Shown: positions 26,708 through 36,514, counted from the stretch's first letter. The stretch: DNA of 64,000 bases from JBHYDC01 sp051861205 (GCA_051861205.1 JBHYDC010000011.1:98146-162145), one strand, 5' to 3'. Notes: a model not told the origin generated them from the letters alone. A program made the numbers and translations.

Positions 26708-28756
26708 TCAGCGCATCATCGCCGCGACATTCCCGCCATCCACCGTCAACACGGCGCCCGTGCTCGTGCGGGCTTTGGCGAGGTGGACGAAGGCAGCGGC
26801 CACATCGGACGCCAGCACTTCCCGCTGCACCAGATTGCCGCGCATATAGGCCTCCGGCGTCAGCCCGCGCGCCTTGCTGCGGTCCTGAACCATCTGATCG
26901 GTCATCAAGCCGGTACGGATCCGATCGGCGTTGACGGCGTTCGAGGTGATGCCCGACGGGCCGTGTTCGATCGCATACTGGCGCATGAGCGCCAAAAGCG
27001 CCGCTTTCGACGTGCCGTAGGGCCCGAAATCAGGACCGGGGTTGACGGCCTGCTTCGACACATTGAACAGCAAAGCGCCGCCCGTGCCCTGCCGCTCCAT
27101 CACCCGCACCACCGCACGAGCGATGTAGTGATGACCCCAGAAGTTAAGCGCGAACGCTTTTTCGAACACGTCGTCCGGCACCGTCACAAGCGAACCCTGG
27201 AAGGCCGCACCGGCATTCGAGACGAGGATATCGATGCCCCCGTAAACCGCCGCCACCTTCGCAATGGCCGCATCCACAGAGGCCGGATCGGTCACGTCGC
27301 AAGTTACGGCGAGCCCGCCGAGGCGTTTGGCCGCCGCTTTCAGCGGTTCATCCGCGATGTCGAGCAGCGCGACTTCCGCCCCTTCGGCCCGCATGGCTTC
27401 GGCCACCGCAAGCCCGAGACCACCGGCCCCGCCCGTGATGACCGCGACTTGCCGCGTCAGCGGTTTCTCGCCGGATTTGGCGAGCTTGGCCTGCTCCAGC
27501 GACCAGTATTCCACATCGAAAAGGTCGGCCTCACCAAGCGGCTCGAAGCCGCCCATGCCCTCCGCCTTGGTGATCACGTCGATCGTGGCCTCGGCCAGAT
27601 CGGCCGCGATGGCCGCGTCCTTCTTTGTCGCGCCAACGCCGAAGAGCCCGACGCCAGCCACGTAGAACACCCGCGGCATCGGATCCAGCATCGTCAATCC
27701 GCCGCCGACGCGGGCGTTGTTGCGCTGGAAATACGCGGTGTAATCCTCCACGTATTTGGCAACCGCGTCCTTCACAACAGACGTGTACCCGCCGAGATCA
27801 CCGGCTTGTGGCGCCGGCAGCGACAGGAACAGCCGCTTGATGCGGATGACGTGATCGGGCGTTGCGTTTCCACGCGACGTCAGACTGGAAGCATTCGCCG
27901 CGTTGCAGAAATCAAGGATCGGCTCGCTCGCGCGGTGATCCAGCACGAAGCGCTTCGGCCGCCCCTCGACCGCCGTTTCCTGCGCGATCGCCCCGCGCAG
28001 GATCGGCGCGACGTCCGCAACTGACGCCACGGCAGGCGGCAGCGTAACAGGCGTAAACGGCCGTGCCCTCCCGGTGGCAAGCCGGCGCTCCGCCTTGTCG
28101 ACCATGACGATCATAGCCTCATAGGCCTCACGCGGATCGTCCGAGAAGGTGAAGATGCCGTGCTTGAGAAGGATCATGCCGTCGCCGTCCGGCTGCGCCT
28201 TCACGGCCGCGTCGCAGGCCTTGGCGAGATCGAAGCCCGGCATCACGTAGGGAACGATGATGGCTTTCGGGAACAACTCGCGGATCAGCGCCTCGCCGTG
28301 GGGCTGGTTCGTCAGCGAAACGATGGCGTTGGCGTGGGTGTGATCGACGTGCTTATACGGCAAGATGGCATGGAGAATGGCCTCAACCGACGGATTGGGC
28401 GCACCCGGATCCATCAGCAGCCGACGCTGCAACATCACCATGTCATCGTCGGATAGCCGGTCGAAGGCGGCAAGCGCCTGAAGCGGTTGGAGCCGCACGG
28501 CCGGCAAACCGGCCGGGGCGATCGTACCCATGTCCCAGCCGCTGCCCTTGACGCAAAGCACGTCCACCGACGAACCATCCGCATCCGCCATCGCCGTTTT
28601 GACCGACGTGTTTCCGCCGCCGTGCAAAACCAGCTTGGGGTCTTGGCCCAGCAAGCGGGTGGTGTAGACGCGGATCGCCAGATCGGCGTTGCAGCCCTGT
28701 GCCATGAGCGCATCGACGGTGGAGCGAGCTTCGCTGTCCGACCAGTTGGATTTCAT
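26708..28756 (-). CDS. Bifunctional class II aldolase / short-chain dehydrogenase
   Basis: A 682-residue fusion. Residues about 20-240 are a class II aldolase/adducin domain with a metal-binding His pair in YKHVDHTHANAIVSL and a further His in LLKHGIFTFSDDP. Residues about 430-682 are an SDR with the glycine motif ITGGAGGLGLAVAEAM, SNAGAAF and the catalytic YGTSKAAL. The characterised relative is the RhaD-type enzyme that splits L-rhamnulose-1-phosphate and oxidises lactaldehyde, but no rhamnose isomerase or kinase is here, so the substrate is open. It is the last gene of the transporter operon. Confidence 0.85.
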   Translation of the reverse strand: MKSNWSDSEARSTVDALMAQGCNADLAIRVYTTRLLGQDPKLVLHGGGNTSVKTAMADADGSSVDVLCVKGSGWDMGTIAPAGLPAVRLQPLQALAAFDRLSDDDMVMLQRRLLMDPGAPNPSVEAILHAILPYKHVDHTHANAIVSLTNQPHGEALIRELFPKAIIVPYVMPGFDLAKACDAAVKAQPDGDGMILLKHGIFTFSDDPREAYEAMIVMVDKAERRLATGRARPFTPVTLPPAVASVADVAPILRGAIAQETAVEGRPKRFVLDHRASEPILDFCNAANASSLTSRGNATPDHVIRIKRLFLSLPAPQAGDLGGYTSVVKDAVAKYVEDYTAYFQRNNARVGGGLTMLDPMPRVFYVAGVGLFGVGATKKDAAIAADLAEATIDVITKAEGMGGFEPLGEADLFDVEYWSLEQAKLAKSGEKPLTRQVAVITGGAGGLGLAVAEAMRAEGAEVALLDIADEPLKAAAKRLGGLAVTCDVTDPASVDAAIAKVAAVYGGIDILVSNAGAAFQGSLVTVPDDVFEKAFALNFWGHHYIARAVVRVMERQGTGGALLFNVSKQAVNPGPDFGPYGTSKAALLALMRQYAIEHGPSGITSNAVNADRIRTGLMTDQMVQDRSKARGLTPEAYMRGNLVQREVLASDVAAAFVHLAKARTSTGAVLTVDGGNVAAMMR

Positions 28757-28805
28757 CGTCGCATCCTATTGAGAAAGGCGCGGCCTTGGCACGCGCCGCC
28801 TGCGC

Positions 28806-29870
28806 TCAGACGCGGCGTTCGGTCGCCGCGTCGAAAATGTGGACCTTGACCGGGTCGACCGAGAAGCTCACAGCCGCGCCTTCCATGTGCGGCACATCCT
28901 TGTCGACAACCGCGACAAAGGTGCCGCCCGCCGCCGTGGTGAGAAGCTGCGCTTCATGGCCGGTTCGCTCGAACAGGCTGACCGTGGTGCGGATCGGCCC
29001 ATCGGCCGCAAGGCGAAGATCATTGGGGCGTATGCCGCAGACCACTTTTTGACCGGCCTTAGCCGCCGTTCCGCTCGGGAGCGGAATGAGCCCGTCGGTC
29101 GTCTCAACGACAGGGCCCCCGCTGTGAGCCGCCACGGTGCCGGCGAGGAAGTTGATACCGGGCGAACCGATGAAATCGGCCACGAACTTGCTCTCGGGCC
29201 GGTCGTAGACCTCGTCGGGCGTGCCCATCTGCTCGATCTTGCCGGCACGCATAACCACGATCACGTCGGCCATGGTCATGGCCTCGATCTGATCGTGGGT
29301 CACGTAGACCGTGGTGGTTTTCAGGCGGTTATGGAGCTGGCGGATCTCCGTGCGCATATGCGCGCGCAGCTTGGCATCGAGATTGGAGAGCGGTTCGTCG
29401 AAAAGGAACACCTTGGCTTCGCGAACCATGGCGCGACCCATGGCGACGCGCTGACGTTGACCGCCCGAGAGTTCCTTCGGATAGCGCTGAAGATAAGGCG
29501 TGATGTTCAAGATTTCCGCCGCGCGGGCGACGCGTTCCTTGATCTCGGCGGCGGGAACCTTCGCCACTTCCAAGCTGAAGGCGATGTTGTCGTAGACCTT
29601 CATGGTCGGATAGAGAGCGTAGTTCTGGAACACCATGGCAATCCCGCGGTCGCGCGGATGCACATCGTTGACACGCTGGTCATCGATCAGAAGATCGCCC
29701 TTGCCGACCGTTTCAAGCCCCGCCGTCATACGCAAAAGCGTGGTCTTGCCGCAGCCCGACGGCCCCAACAACACGACGAACTGCTCGTCCTTGATACGGA
29801 ACGAAACGTCCCGAATGATCTCGACGACGCCGAAGGACTTGCCGATATTCTTGTATTCAACGGTCGCCAT
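28806..29870 (-). CDS. ABC transporter ATP-binding protein (UgpC/MalK type)
   Basis: A 354-residue ATPase energising the sugar importer encoded beside it. It has Walker A LLGPSGCGKTTLLR, the signature LSGGQRQRVAMGRA, Walker B VFLFDEPLSNLD and the switch histidine VTHDQIEAMTM, then a C-terminal TOBE/MalK regulatory domain with GIRPNDL. ATG 29870 has GGAG at suitable distance; the frame extends four codons more. It sits between an SDR and the aldolase/SDR rather than next to the permeases. Confidence 0.94.
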   Translation of the reverse strand: MATVEYKNIGKSFGVVEIIRDVSFRIKDEQFVVLLGPSGCGKTTLLRMTAGLETVGKGDLLIDDQRVNDVHPRDRGIAMVFQNYALYPTMKVYDNIAFSLEVAKVPAAEIKERVARAAEILNITPYLQRYPKELSGGQRQRVAMGRAMVREAKVFLFDEPLSNLDAKLRAHMRTEIRQLHNRLKTTTVYVTHDQIEAMTMADVIVVMRAGKIEQMGTPDEVYDRPESKFVADFIGSPGINFLAGTVAAHSGGPVVETTDGLIPLPSGTAAKAGQKVVCGIRPNDLRLAADGPIRTTVSLFERTGHEAQLLTTAAGGTFVAVVDKDVPHMEGAAVSFSVDPVKVHIFDAATERRV

Positions 29871-29927
29871 AGAAAACTCCAAGGCCGGTTAGACACCCGG
29901 CGGTATGTCCTGCAACCCGCAACCGCC

Positions 29928-30662
29928 TCAATAGGTCTGGCGAGTTGGAGTGATGCAGATTTCCTGCACCAGTGCGTTCTGAGGGAGCTGATAGGTCGTC
30001 AGGATCAAGTCAGCGACGTGATCCGCCGAAATGCCGCCACCGATAGCGGCCTTATTGGCCCTGTAGTTGGCTAACGTATTGGGATCCTTCACGTGATCGA
30101 GAACCTCGGTTTCGATCACGCCGGGCGAAACAACGACCACCCGCACGTCGTAGCCGGATAGGTAACCCCGTAAACTCTCCGATACACCGTGAACAAAATA
30201 CTTGGTGCCGCAGTAGACGGTGTGGTCGGGATATACCTTGCGCCCGGCAATCGAACTCATCATCACCAGCGTCCCGTGCCGGCGCTCCATCATGCCTGAG
30301 AGCACCGCGTGCACGCTGTTCATCACACCCTTGGTGTTGATGTCGATCATCTCGTCCCAGTCGGCGGGATCCTGCTTGCCGATATCGCCAAGGCGGGCAA
30401 TGCCAGCATTGCAGAACATCATATCCACCGGCCCATAAAGCTCTTCCGCGTCCTTCACGGCGTCGGCGATCGCGTCGCGGTCGCGCACATCGACCTGATG
30501 GCAGAGCGAATTCGGCAGGCCAAGCGCCTCCATGCGGTCGATCCGGCGCGCCATCAGCAAAACCGGGTGACCGGCCGCCGAGAAGGCCCTCGCCGTCGCC
30601 TCTCCAATCCCCGAACTTGCCCCTGTTATGGCCACGAGCGGTTTGGCGGACATGTCTGTCAT
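29928..30662 (-). CDS. Short-chain dehydrogenase/reductase
   Basis: A 244-residue classical SDR with the NAD(P) motif ITGASSGIGEATARAF, CNAGIARLG, catalytic Ser in MMSSIAG and Tyr/Lys in YCGTK, followed by VSPGVIETEV. The arginines after the second strand (LLMARRIDR) suggest NADP preference. It probably oxidises or reduces a polyol or keto-sugar of the pathway. It follows the binding-protein gene by 130 bases, where only a weak GGCGA/TCGCC inverted repeat (near 30690) was seen. Confidence 0.88.
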   Translation of the reverse strand: MTDMSAKPLVAITGASSGIGEATARAFSAAGHPVLLMARRIDRMEALGLPNSLCHQVDVRDRDAIADAVKDAEELYGPVDMMFCNAGIARLGDIGKQDPADWDEMIDINTKGVMNSVHAVLSGMMERRHGTLVMMSSIAGRKVYPDHTVYCGTKYFVHGVSESLRGYLSGYDVRVVVVSPGVIETEVLDHVKDPNTLANYRANKAAIGGGISADHVADLILTTYQLPQNALVQEICITPTRQTY

Positions 30663-30792
30663 CCCATCTGAAAATCAATTAGGGCGGCGGCGAGTAATCG
30701 CCACCGGCCGTTACCGTATCAATCAAGACACCGACCCCGATCGCTTGAGCAACCGGAGCCGATGTCTACCCCAAGGCCCGATGGATAGGGTC

Positions 30793-32304
30793 TTAGGTCT
30801 TGATCATGCCGTCAACCTTGGCCTTGATGTCGTCCATGGCTTCCTTCGGCGAATTGTATTCGCCAGCGAAGTACTTTCCGAGCGCCACCGGGATGGTGTC
30901 GTTCGAAATTTCCGCCCATTCCGGAAGATCCGGCTCGGAGCCCATGTGGTTGGCGATGGTGTCGCGCACGACCGGCAGATGCCGGGTGGTGCCGGCACCG
31001 ACGCGGGCGTTGGCGACAACGCGCGGATCGTCGTAGACGCTCGCGCGGGTCGGTCCCGTGCCGCCGCCGAGGGAGGTGATGAGAGCCTGCGTATCGGCAC
31101 AGGTCGCCCACTGCATGAACACCCACGCTGCGTCGATGTTCTTGGAGTAGCGCGACACTGCGAGCGACGAACCGCCCTGATGGCCGACACCCGGAATTTC
31201 GCCGTAGCCGGTCTGATCGACCGTACGCAGCGAGATCGCCTGCGGCGGAACGACCGCCTCGCACAGACCCGAAACCTTGGTGGAGTTCGGATCGTCGAAG
31301 TAGGGAAAGAACTCGCCCCAGCTCAGCATGGACGCGGCGACACCCTGCGCGACCGACTGGCCCTGACCGTCCCACGTCCAGCCATCCACGCCCGGGGGCA
31401 TCGTGGCCTTCAGCTTGGTCCAGTACTCCATGGCGGCGAGACCCTGCTCGTCGTTGCCGGTGAACTTGCCGTCGGGTCCGAAGATCGAACCGCCATGACC
31501 CCAGAGCCAAGCCGTCCAGTCGCATTCCAGGCTGTAGTGGCCCGACTTCATCTGGCCGGTGGTGCCGTACATCGTCGGCCCCATCTCGTCCGTGATCGTC
31601 TTGGAGTTGATGTAAAGCTCTTCGAGGGTCGTCGGAGCCTTGAGGCCGAACTTCTCGTAGATGTCCTTACGATAGATCATGATGAAGATCGGAATATCAT
31701 AGGGAACGCCGACCCAGCTGTCCTTGTACTTCGCAATACCGTCGACGAGCGCCGGCAGGAAGTCGTCAAGGTTGTAGTTCGGCATCGCGAGCGCCGTGTT
31801 GCTCGCATACTGCTCGCGCGGGTCGAACACGTCCTGAGCGAAGCTCGCCGCCCAGCTCTGGTCGATGTAGTAAAGGTCGTAGGTACCCAGGCTCGACGCA
31901 ACGTCAAGGGTAAGCTTCTGGAGAACCTGCTCCAGCGGAAGCACTTCGATCTCGATCTTGATGCCCGAAGCTTCTTCGAAATACTGCTTGAGCTGCGAAG
32001 CGATCGCGTTTGACGGCGGGGTCGATTCCGTCGCGAGCTTCAGCGTGGTGCCGGCAAACGGCTTGCCGACGTCGCGAAGCCAAGCCATCACTTCGTCAGA
32101 CGGCTTAAGCGACTCGTTGGCCTGTGCCTTCGCCTGCGAAATGAAGCCGAACGGACGGCGGCTTGCGCCCATACCGAGACCGAACGCACCGGCACCGAGG
32201 CCGAGCTTGGCTGCACTGAGAAGGAAATCGCGGCGTCCCATCTGACCGCGGCTGAACTTATCCATAATGGACGCAAGATGCGCCTTCCGAATACTTTCTC
32301 TCAT
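30793..32304 (-). CDS. Carbohydrate ABC transporter substrate-binding protein, Tat-exported
   Basis: A 503-residue family 1 solute-binding protein. The N-terminus carries a twin-arginine signal (MGRRDFLLSAAKLGLGAG, about residues 22-39) and a long region before the mature domain, implying export in folded form. The body shows the usual alternating domains and aromatic-rich ligand residues (for example DWTAWLWGHGGSIFGPDG). The start is supported by GGAGG ten bases upstream. It lies 51 bases after the second permease gene. The ligand is not predictable from sequence alone. Confidence 0.9.
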   Translation of the reverse strand: MRESIRKAHLASIMDKFSRGQMGRRDFLLSAAKLGLGAGAFGLGMGASRRPFGFISQAKAQANESLKPSDEVMAWLRDVGKPFAGTTLKLATESTPPSNAIASQLKQYFEEASGIKIEIEVLPLEQVLQKLTLDVASSLGTYDLYYIDQSWAASFAQDVFDPREQYASNTALAMPNYNLDDFLPALVDGIAKYKDSWVGVPYDIPIFIMIYRKDIYEKFGLKAPTTLEELYINSKTITDEMGPTMYGTTGQMKSGHYSLECDWTAWLWGHGGSIFGPDGKFTGNDEQGLAAMEYWTKLKATMPPGVDGWTWDGQGQSVAQGVAASMLSWGEFFPYFDDPNSTKVSGLCEAVVPPQAISLRTVDQTGYGEIPGVGHQGGSSLAVSRYSKNIDAAWVFMQWATCADTQALITSLGGGTGPTRASVYDDPRVVANARVGAGTTRHLPVVRDTIANHMGSEPDLPEWAEISNDTIPVALGKYFAGEYNSPKEAMDDIKAKVDGMIKT

Positions 32305-32355
32305 TTTCTTTCCTCCACTATGCGGCCGTCTGTTTTGCGACCGCAGTTCCGCGCC

Positions 32356-33237
32356 TTATTGCTTCAGCGACCCCATCGTCAGACCTCGAACGAGGTGCCG
32401 TTGAACCATCAAGACGAAGATGAATGCCGGAACCATCGCCGCAGCGCCGAGCGCGGCCATGTTGCCCCAGGCAGTGCCGGTTGAAGTCACGAACGTCGAG
32501 GAGACCACCGGAACGGTTTTGAGACCGGTCTGGGTCAATGTCAAAACGAACAGGAACTCGGTCCAGCTAAAGATGAAACACAGGACGGCCGTGGCGGCGA
32601 TCCCGCCCTTGGCCATCGGCAGAACGACACGCCGGAAAATAGTCCACCGCGAAGCGCCATCCACGATCGCGCTCTCGTCGATTTCCGTCGGTATATCGTC
32701 CATGAAACTTTTCAGAAGCAGCACCGCAAGTGGCAGATTCATCAACCCATGGATCAAGATGATCCCGATATACGTATCCAGAAGGTTAAACTGCTTGAAA
32801 ATGAAAAACATGGGCACGGCAACCGCCACAGGCGGCATCATGCGCGTTGAAAGCACCCATCCCACGAACGAATGACGGCCCGTGAAGCGCATACGCGATA
32901 ACGCGTAGGCCGCTAATGTCGCCACCGACACTGCGAGCAGCGTGGAGAATGTCGCTACGACCACGGAATCCCAAAGGCGCGGCGCCATGTAGAAGTTGCC
33001 GCCACCCGGCGTCACGGCGCGCTGATCGCCAAAGCCGAAGCCGAGCGATATGCCGAACACCTGCTCGAAATTCGCCAGCGTCGGGGTGAAGTTGAAGATC
33101 AGCGGCGGCTGATTAAAGATATCCTTTGCATTCCGGAACGCCACTGACGTCCAGAAATAGATCGGAAAGAAAAACAATCCAACCACGCCCCAAGCGGCGG
33201 CGATTCGGATGTATCGGGTAGCTCCGGTCTGGCGCAT
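32356..33237 (-). CDS. Carbohydrate ABC transporter permease (MalG-like)
   Basis: A 293-residue inner-membrane permease with about six helices. The cytoplasmic EAA loop is DESAIVDGASRWTIFRRVVL followed by PMAKGG, where the ATPase docks. The first helix (AWGVVGLFFFPIYFWTSVAF) and the periplasmic segment with AQ-poor, glycine-rich loops are typical of the MalG subfamily. Its ATG begins right after the stop of the partner permease, so the two are co-translated. Confidence 0.92.
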   Translation of the reverse strand: MRQTGATRYIRIAAAWGVVGLFFFPIYFWTSVAFRNAKDIFNQPPLIFNFTPTLANFEQVFGISLGFGFGDQRAVTPGGGNFYMAPRLWDSVVVATFSTLLAVSVATLAAYALSRMRFTGRHSFVGWVLSTRMMPPVAVAVPMFFIFKQFNLLDTYIGIILIHGLMNLPLAVLLLKSFMDDIPTEIDESAIVDGASRWTIFRRVVLPMAKGGIAATAVLCFIFSWTEFLFVLTLTQTGLKTVPVVSSTFVTSTGTAWGNMAALGAAAMVPAFIFVLMVQRHLVRGLTMGSLKQ

Positions 33238-33238
33238 A

Positions 33239-34126
33239 TTACCACTTCACCTTCGCGAGCCGAATAAAGCCATTGGCGAGAACCAGGATTATAGCAAGGC
33301 TGACCAAACTGAGCGTGGCGCCATAACCCCATTTCACAAAACTGAACGTCTGTTGCCAAGCATAAAGGCTGAGCGAATACGTCGCAGTTCCTGGCCCGCC
33401 GGATGTCATGACGAACACATAGTCGAACACACGGAACACATCGATGCCGCGCAGAAGAATCGCAACTGCGATGACTTTGGACATCATCGGCAGCGTCAAG
33501 CGGCGGAACATCTGGAAAGACGACGCGCCGTCGATAACAGCAGCCTCATAGGGCTCGGGCGGCAAAGCGCGAAGCCCTGCCAAGAAAATCAGCACCATGA
33601 ACGGAGTCCACTGCCAGATTTCAGCAAGCAAAACACCGGAAAGAGCAAGCGAAGAACTGGCGAGGATCGGGACTGTCGGGTCTAGAATACCAAGCCAGTG
33701 AAGGAAATAGCTGATCACGCCAAACTGCGGATCCTGCATCAGCATGAACATCATGCCGCCGATAGCAGGCGGTATGACAAGCGTCAGCGTGAGCATAGCG
33801 CGCAAAAAGCCGAAGCCAGGCTCTTCAGAATCCAGCAAAAGGGCGATCGCCATGCCAAGCGTCAGTTCAACAGACAAAGCCACGATGAAATAGGTGAGCG
33901 TGACCCAGAGCGATTCCCAGAACCGCGTATCGTTGAAAAGAAACACCCAGTTATCGAAACCGACAAACTCAACCGTCCGTCGGCGCGGCACGAACTCGTG
34001 AAAGCTCAGCCAGATATTGTAAAAAAGCGGATAGATCGTGAAGACGAGCAAAAGCGCGATGAGCGGAAGCAGCCACGGCAGCGGATGATCCGAAATAGCC
34101 ATCCTTTTTATCTTAGACGTGACCAC
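33239..34126 (-). CDS. Carbohydrate ABC transporter permease (MalF/UgpA-like)
   Basis: A 295-residue permease with six predicted helices and the EAA loop EAAVIDGASSFQMFRRLTLP. The start is a GTG at 34126, decided by GGGGAGGAA immediately upstream. It is the first transporter gene after the HAD phosphatase, separated by a 149-base gap with a perfect palindrome, so this segment may also have its own promoter. Confidence 0.92.
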   Translation of the reverse strand: MVTSKIKRMAISDHPLPWLLPLIALLLVFTIYPLFYNIWLSFHEFVPRRRTVEFVGFDNWVFLFNDTRFWESLWVTLTYFIVALSVELTLGMAIALLLDSEEPGFGFLRAMLTLTLVIPPAIGGMMFMLMQDPQFGVISYFLHWLGILDPTVPILASSSLALSGVLLAEIWQWTPFMVLIFLAGLRALPPEPYEAAVIDGASSFQMFRRLTLPMMSKVIAVAILLRGIDVFRVFDYVFVMTSGGPGTATYSLSLYAWQQTFSFVKWGYGATLSLVSLAIILVLANGFIRLAKVKW

Positions 34127-34171
34127 GGATTCCTCCCCATGGAACTGCAGGTACTTTTGTTCTTCTTTGTT

Positions 34172-34185
34172 AGCGCCTAGGCGCT
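34172..34185. promoter_or_regulatory. Perfect 14-base palindrome before the transporter genes
   Basis: AGCGCCTAGGCGCT lies 46 bases upstream of the first permease start, in the only large gap of the minus-strand operon. It may be an operator for an internal promoter or a short hairpin. It differs in sequence from the LacI and SorC candidate sites, so which protein would bind it is unclear. Confidence 0.45.
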
Positions 34186-34275
34186 TCTAGTCTTATCGGA
34201 CCCATGCTCGCCATCAAGCCACTCTCCCCGTGGCATCGCCAGCTACATCGGACCTTTCGTTTGCACGACGACTCG

Positions 34276-35097
34276 TTAGGCCAAGTTACTTATATCGCAA
34301 GCCTTTCGCGCAGATAAAATGCGCTCTGCAACTTCGACAAACCCCTTTCCGCCCTCATGCGCGGCGACATAGGCAGGCTCAGCGTCGAGCTGGCCTTTGA
34401 AGCGCAGCACGTTTGCAACGCCACAGGCATTCGGGAAAAAACCGAACATCGGCGCATCGTTCGGACTGTCGCCGACATAAACCACGCGATCCTTATCGCG
34501 GTCGAGATCGAGGCCCAGCACGTCGGCTGCAAATCGGCGCGACATCGACAGCTTGTCATACTGGCCGAACCAACCGTTTACATGGATCGACGACACCTTG
34601 GCAACGGCGCCTTCTTCCTCGAAAACGGCTTGAATGCGGGCAATTTTGTCACGCCCGAGCGGCTCTACGTCCTCACAAAAATCGATCGCCAGATCCGCTT
34701 CCCGGTAGAGCTGATCGGCTGAAACCGCCGATCCCGGTACCTCCGTCAAGATCCGGTTCCGCACGGCGACAAGGCGTTCGCGGTTGCTGCGGCGCTCGTC
34801 TTCGCTCGCCGCGAACACGCGACGCATCTTCTTGGCGGCAGCCTCATAGGCGAAATAGAACGCACCGTTCTCGCCCACCACCCCTGTCACCGGCCAGAAC
34901 CGCGCGATCATGTCGCACCAACCCGCCGGCCGCCCTGTGATCGGCGCGACCACGAGGCCAGCCTCGTACAACTCTTCCAAAGCGCGGTAAGACTCAGCCG
35001 GAAGGCGTCCTTCATGGGTCAGCGTGTCGTCGATATCGGCGAACACAACCGTTATGTTGGCCGCGACGGCCTCGGGCATATCGGCGACGGGGCGCAT
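34276..35097 (-). CDS. HAD-IIB family sugar-phosphate phosphatase-like protein
   Basis: A 273-residue HAD hydrolase. Motif I is FADIDDTLTHEG (nucleophile and acid Asp), motif II is ITGRP, a C2-type cap lies between, and motif IV is VYVGDSPNDAPMFGFF. Relatives include mannosyl-3-phosphoglycerate phosphatase, sucrose-phosphatase and trehalose-phosphatase. Its place between the G1P-dehydrogenase-like gene and the transporter suggests it removes phosphate from a pathway intermediate. It starts four bases after the upstream stop, implying coupling. Confidence 0.85.
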   Translation of the reverse strand: MRPVADMPEAVAANITVVFADIDDTLTHEGRLPAESYRALEELYEAGLVVAPITGRPAGWCDMIARFWPVTGVVGENGAFYFAYEAAAKKMRRVFAASEDERRSNRERLVAVRNRILTEVPGSAVSADQLYREADLAIDFCEDVEPLGRDKIARIQAVFEEEGAVAKVSSIHVNGWFGQYDKLSMSRRFAADVLGLDLDRDKDRVVYVGDSPNDAPMFGFFPNACGVANVLRFKGQLDAEPAYVAAHEGGKGFVEVAERILSARKACDISNLA

Positions 35098-35100
35098 GAG

Positions 35101-36462
35101 TCAGGCTTCCCCCGCCGCAAAGTCTTCGAGGGTGCCAGCATCAGCCGCGATATCGAGGAACGAGAAGCGATTGCGCATCTCGCGGCAATGAACCACCGCC
35201 TCGCGGTAGAAGGGCAGCGGCACACCAAGCTCGGCGGCCGTCACCGGCCCGCCTGCCCCCCGCAGAAGGCGCGTCATTTCTGCGACCGGGATGATGAACG
35301 GCGCAAGTTCCGCCTTCAAAGCCGGCCAGATTTCCTGAAGCCGCTCATTCATCCGCGCGACGCCGTCGGCATCCAGCGCCTTATGGCCAAGCTCAACGAG
35401 ACATTGCTCGGCAACCGGCTTGCCCATACGGCGGATCATATCGTCGCGGCTCACGGCGGTGGGCTTCACCACGGGCGGACGGTCGCTTGCCAGCATCGCC
35501 TGCTGCAACCGTGCCATCGTCAGGGATGCGACGCCGACCTGCTGGCCGTGCAACGTTCCGGGGTGACGGTCGCCGGCGAAACAGTCAATGTAGTGGGAGA
35601 TCTGATGCTCGCCCATCGAGCCGTGGTTCGACACGCCCGTGAACGCGATCCCGAGGCCGCACAGCGTCAAAACCCGGTAGAGATAGCCAAGCGAAGAAAT
35701 ATCGCCGCTCGGCAAGCCGCCAGCGCGCTTGTTCAGCTCCACCTCGTCGGCGTCCTGGATCATGTATGGCGCTCGCCAATAGTCCGTACCGAGCAGGCGG
35801 TGCGAAAACCACCAGTCGACCTGCGCCACCGAGCGGGCCAGACAATCCGCAAAGCCCGACGCCGAGAGATAGGCCGGCGCGGCACTGGAAACGCCAAGAT
35901 CCACAAAAAACCCGGACGGCGCGATCGACGGCAGTGACACCTTGAGCCCGCTTTCCAGCGTGATCGAAGCCGTGCTGGAGGTATAGCCGTTCATCGAAGC
36001 GGCAGTTCCGAACACGCAATAGCGCCGGCCTTCCAATCCGCTCACATATTTGCAGAGATCGTTGACCGTTCCAGAACCCACTGCGACGACTGCATCCGCC
36101 CCGCGCAGCTTTTCCTTGAGGTCGGCCACCGTCGCCATGTCTGCATGGGGATGATCGAGCACCAGGGTATCGACCGGGCCAAGCGCCCGTAGCGCCTTTG
36201 CCACCCGGCTCCCCATGGCGTCATAGGTCTGTGTGTCGGAAACCACCGTGAAGCGCGATCCGAGATTGAGAGCGCGCACCAGATCAGCCTCGCGGCCTTC
36301 AAGGCTCTCGGCCATTACAATGGATTCGTAGGGAACGCGTGCGACTTTGCCGGATTCAGGATTGGTCCAGTGGCCTGCGGCGATATCGTCGATCAAAGCG
36401 GTCCAGCCGCCCTCCGGTGCGCCATTGACCGTGGCGGTTCGCTCCGGCGGAACAACACTCAT
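35101..36462 (-). CDS. sn-glycerol-1-phosphate dehydrogenase-like enzyme (AraM family)
   Basis: A 453-residue iron-type alcohol dehydrogenase of the AraM/EgsA group, which reduces dihydroxyacetone phosphate to sn-glycerol-1-phosphate in characterised members. It has VAVGSGTVNDLCKYVSG (dinucleotide loop), GTAASMNGYTSSTASI, the metal-site Asp in SGFADCLAR and histidines in SNHGSMGEHQISHYID and LHGQQVG. ATG 36462 follows TGGAG; an ATG at 36489 is also in frame. It is the first gene of the operon and is divergent from the SorC regulator. In this setting a related polyol phosphate is a likelier substrate than a lipid precursor. Confidence 0.86.
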   Translation of the reverse strand: MSVVPPERTATVNGAPEGGWTALIDDIAAGHWTNPESGKVARVPYESIVMAESLEGREADLVRALNLGSRFTVVSDTQTYDAMGSRVAKALRALGPVDTLVLDHPHADMATVADLKEKLRGADAVVAVGSGTVNDLCKYVSGLEGRRYCVFGTAASMNGYTSSTASITLESGLKVSLPSIAPSGFFVDLGVSSAAPAYLSASGFADCLARSVAQVDWWFSHRLLGTDYWRAPYMIQDADEVELNKRAGGLPSGDISSLGYLYRVLTLCGLGIAFTGVSNHGSMGEHQISHYIDCFAGDRHPGTLHGQQVGVASLTMARLQQAMLASDRPPVVKPTAVSRDDMIRRMGKPVAEQCLVELGHKALDADGVARMNERLQEIWPALKAELAPFIIPVAEMTRLLRGAGGPVTAAELGVPLPFYREAVVHCREMRNRFSFLDIAADAGTLEDFAAGEA

Positions 36463-36514
36463 AAATTGACTCCAGTCTTGTCTCCGCATCCAACAGACAC
36501 CCTGCGCCGCTTCC

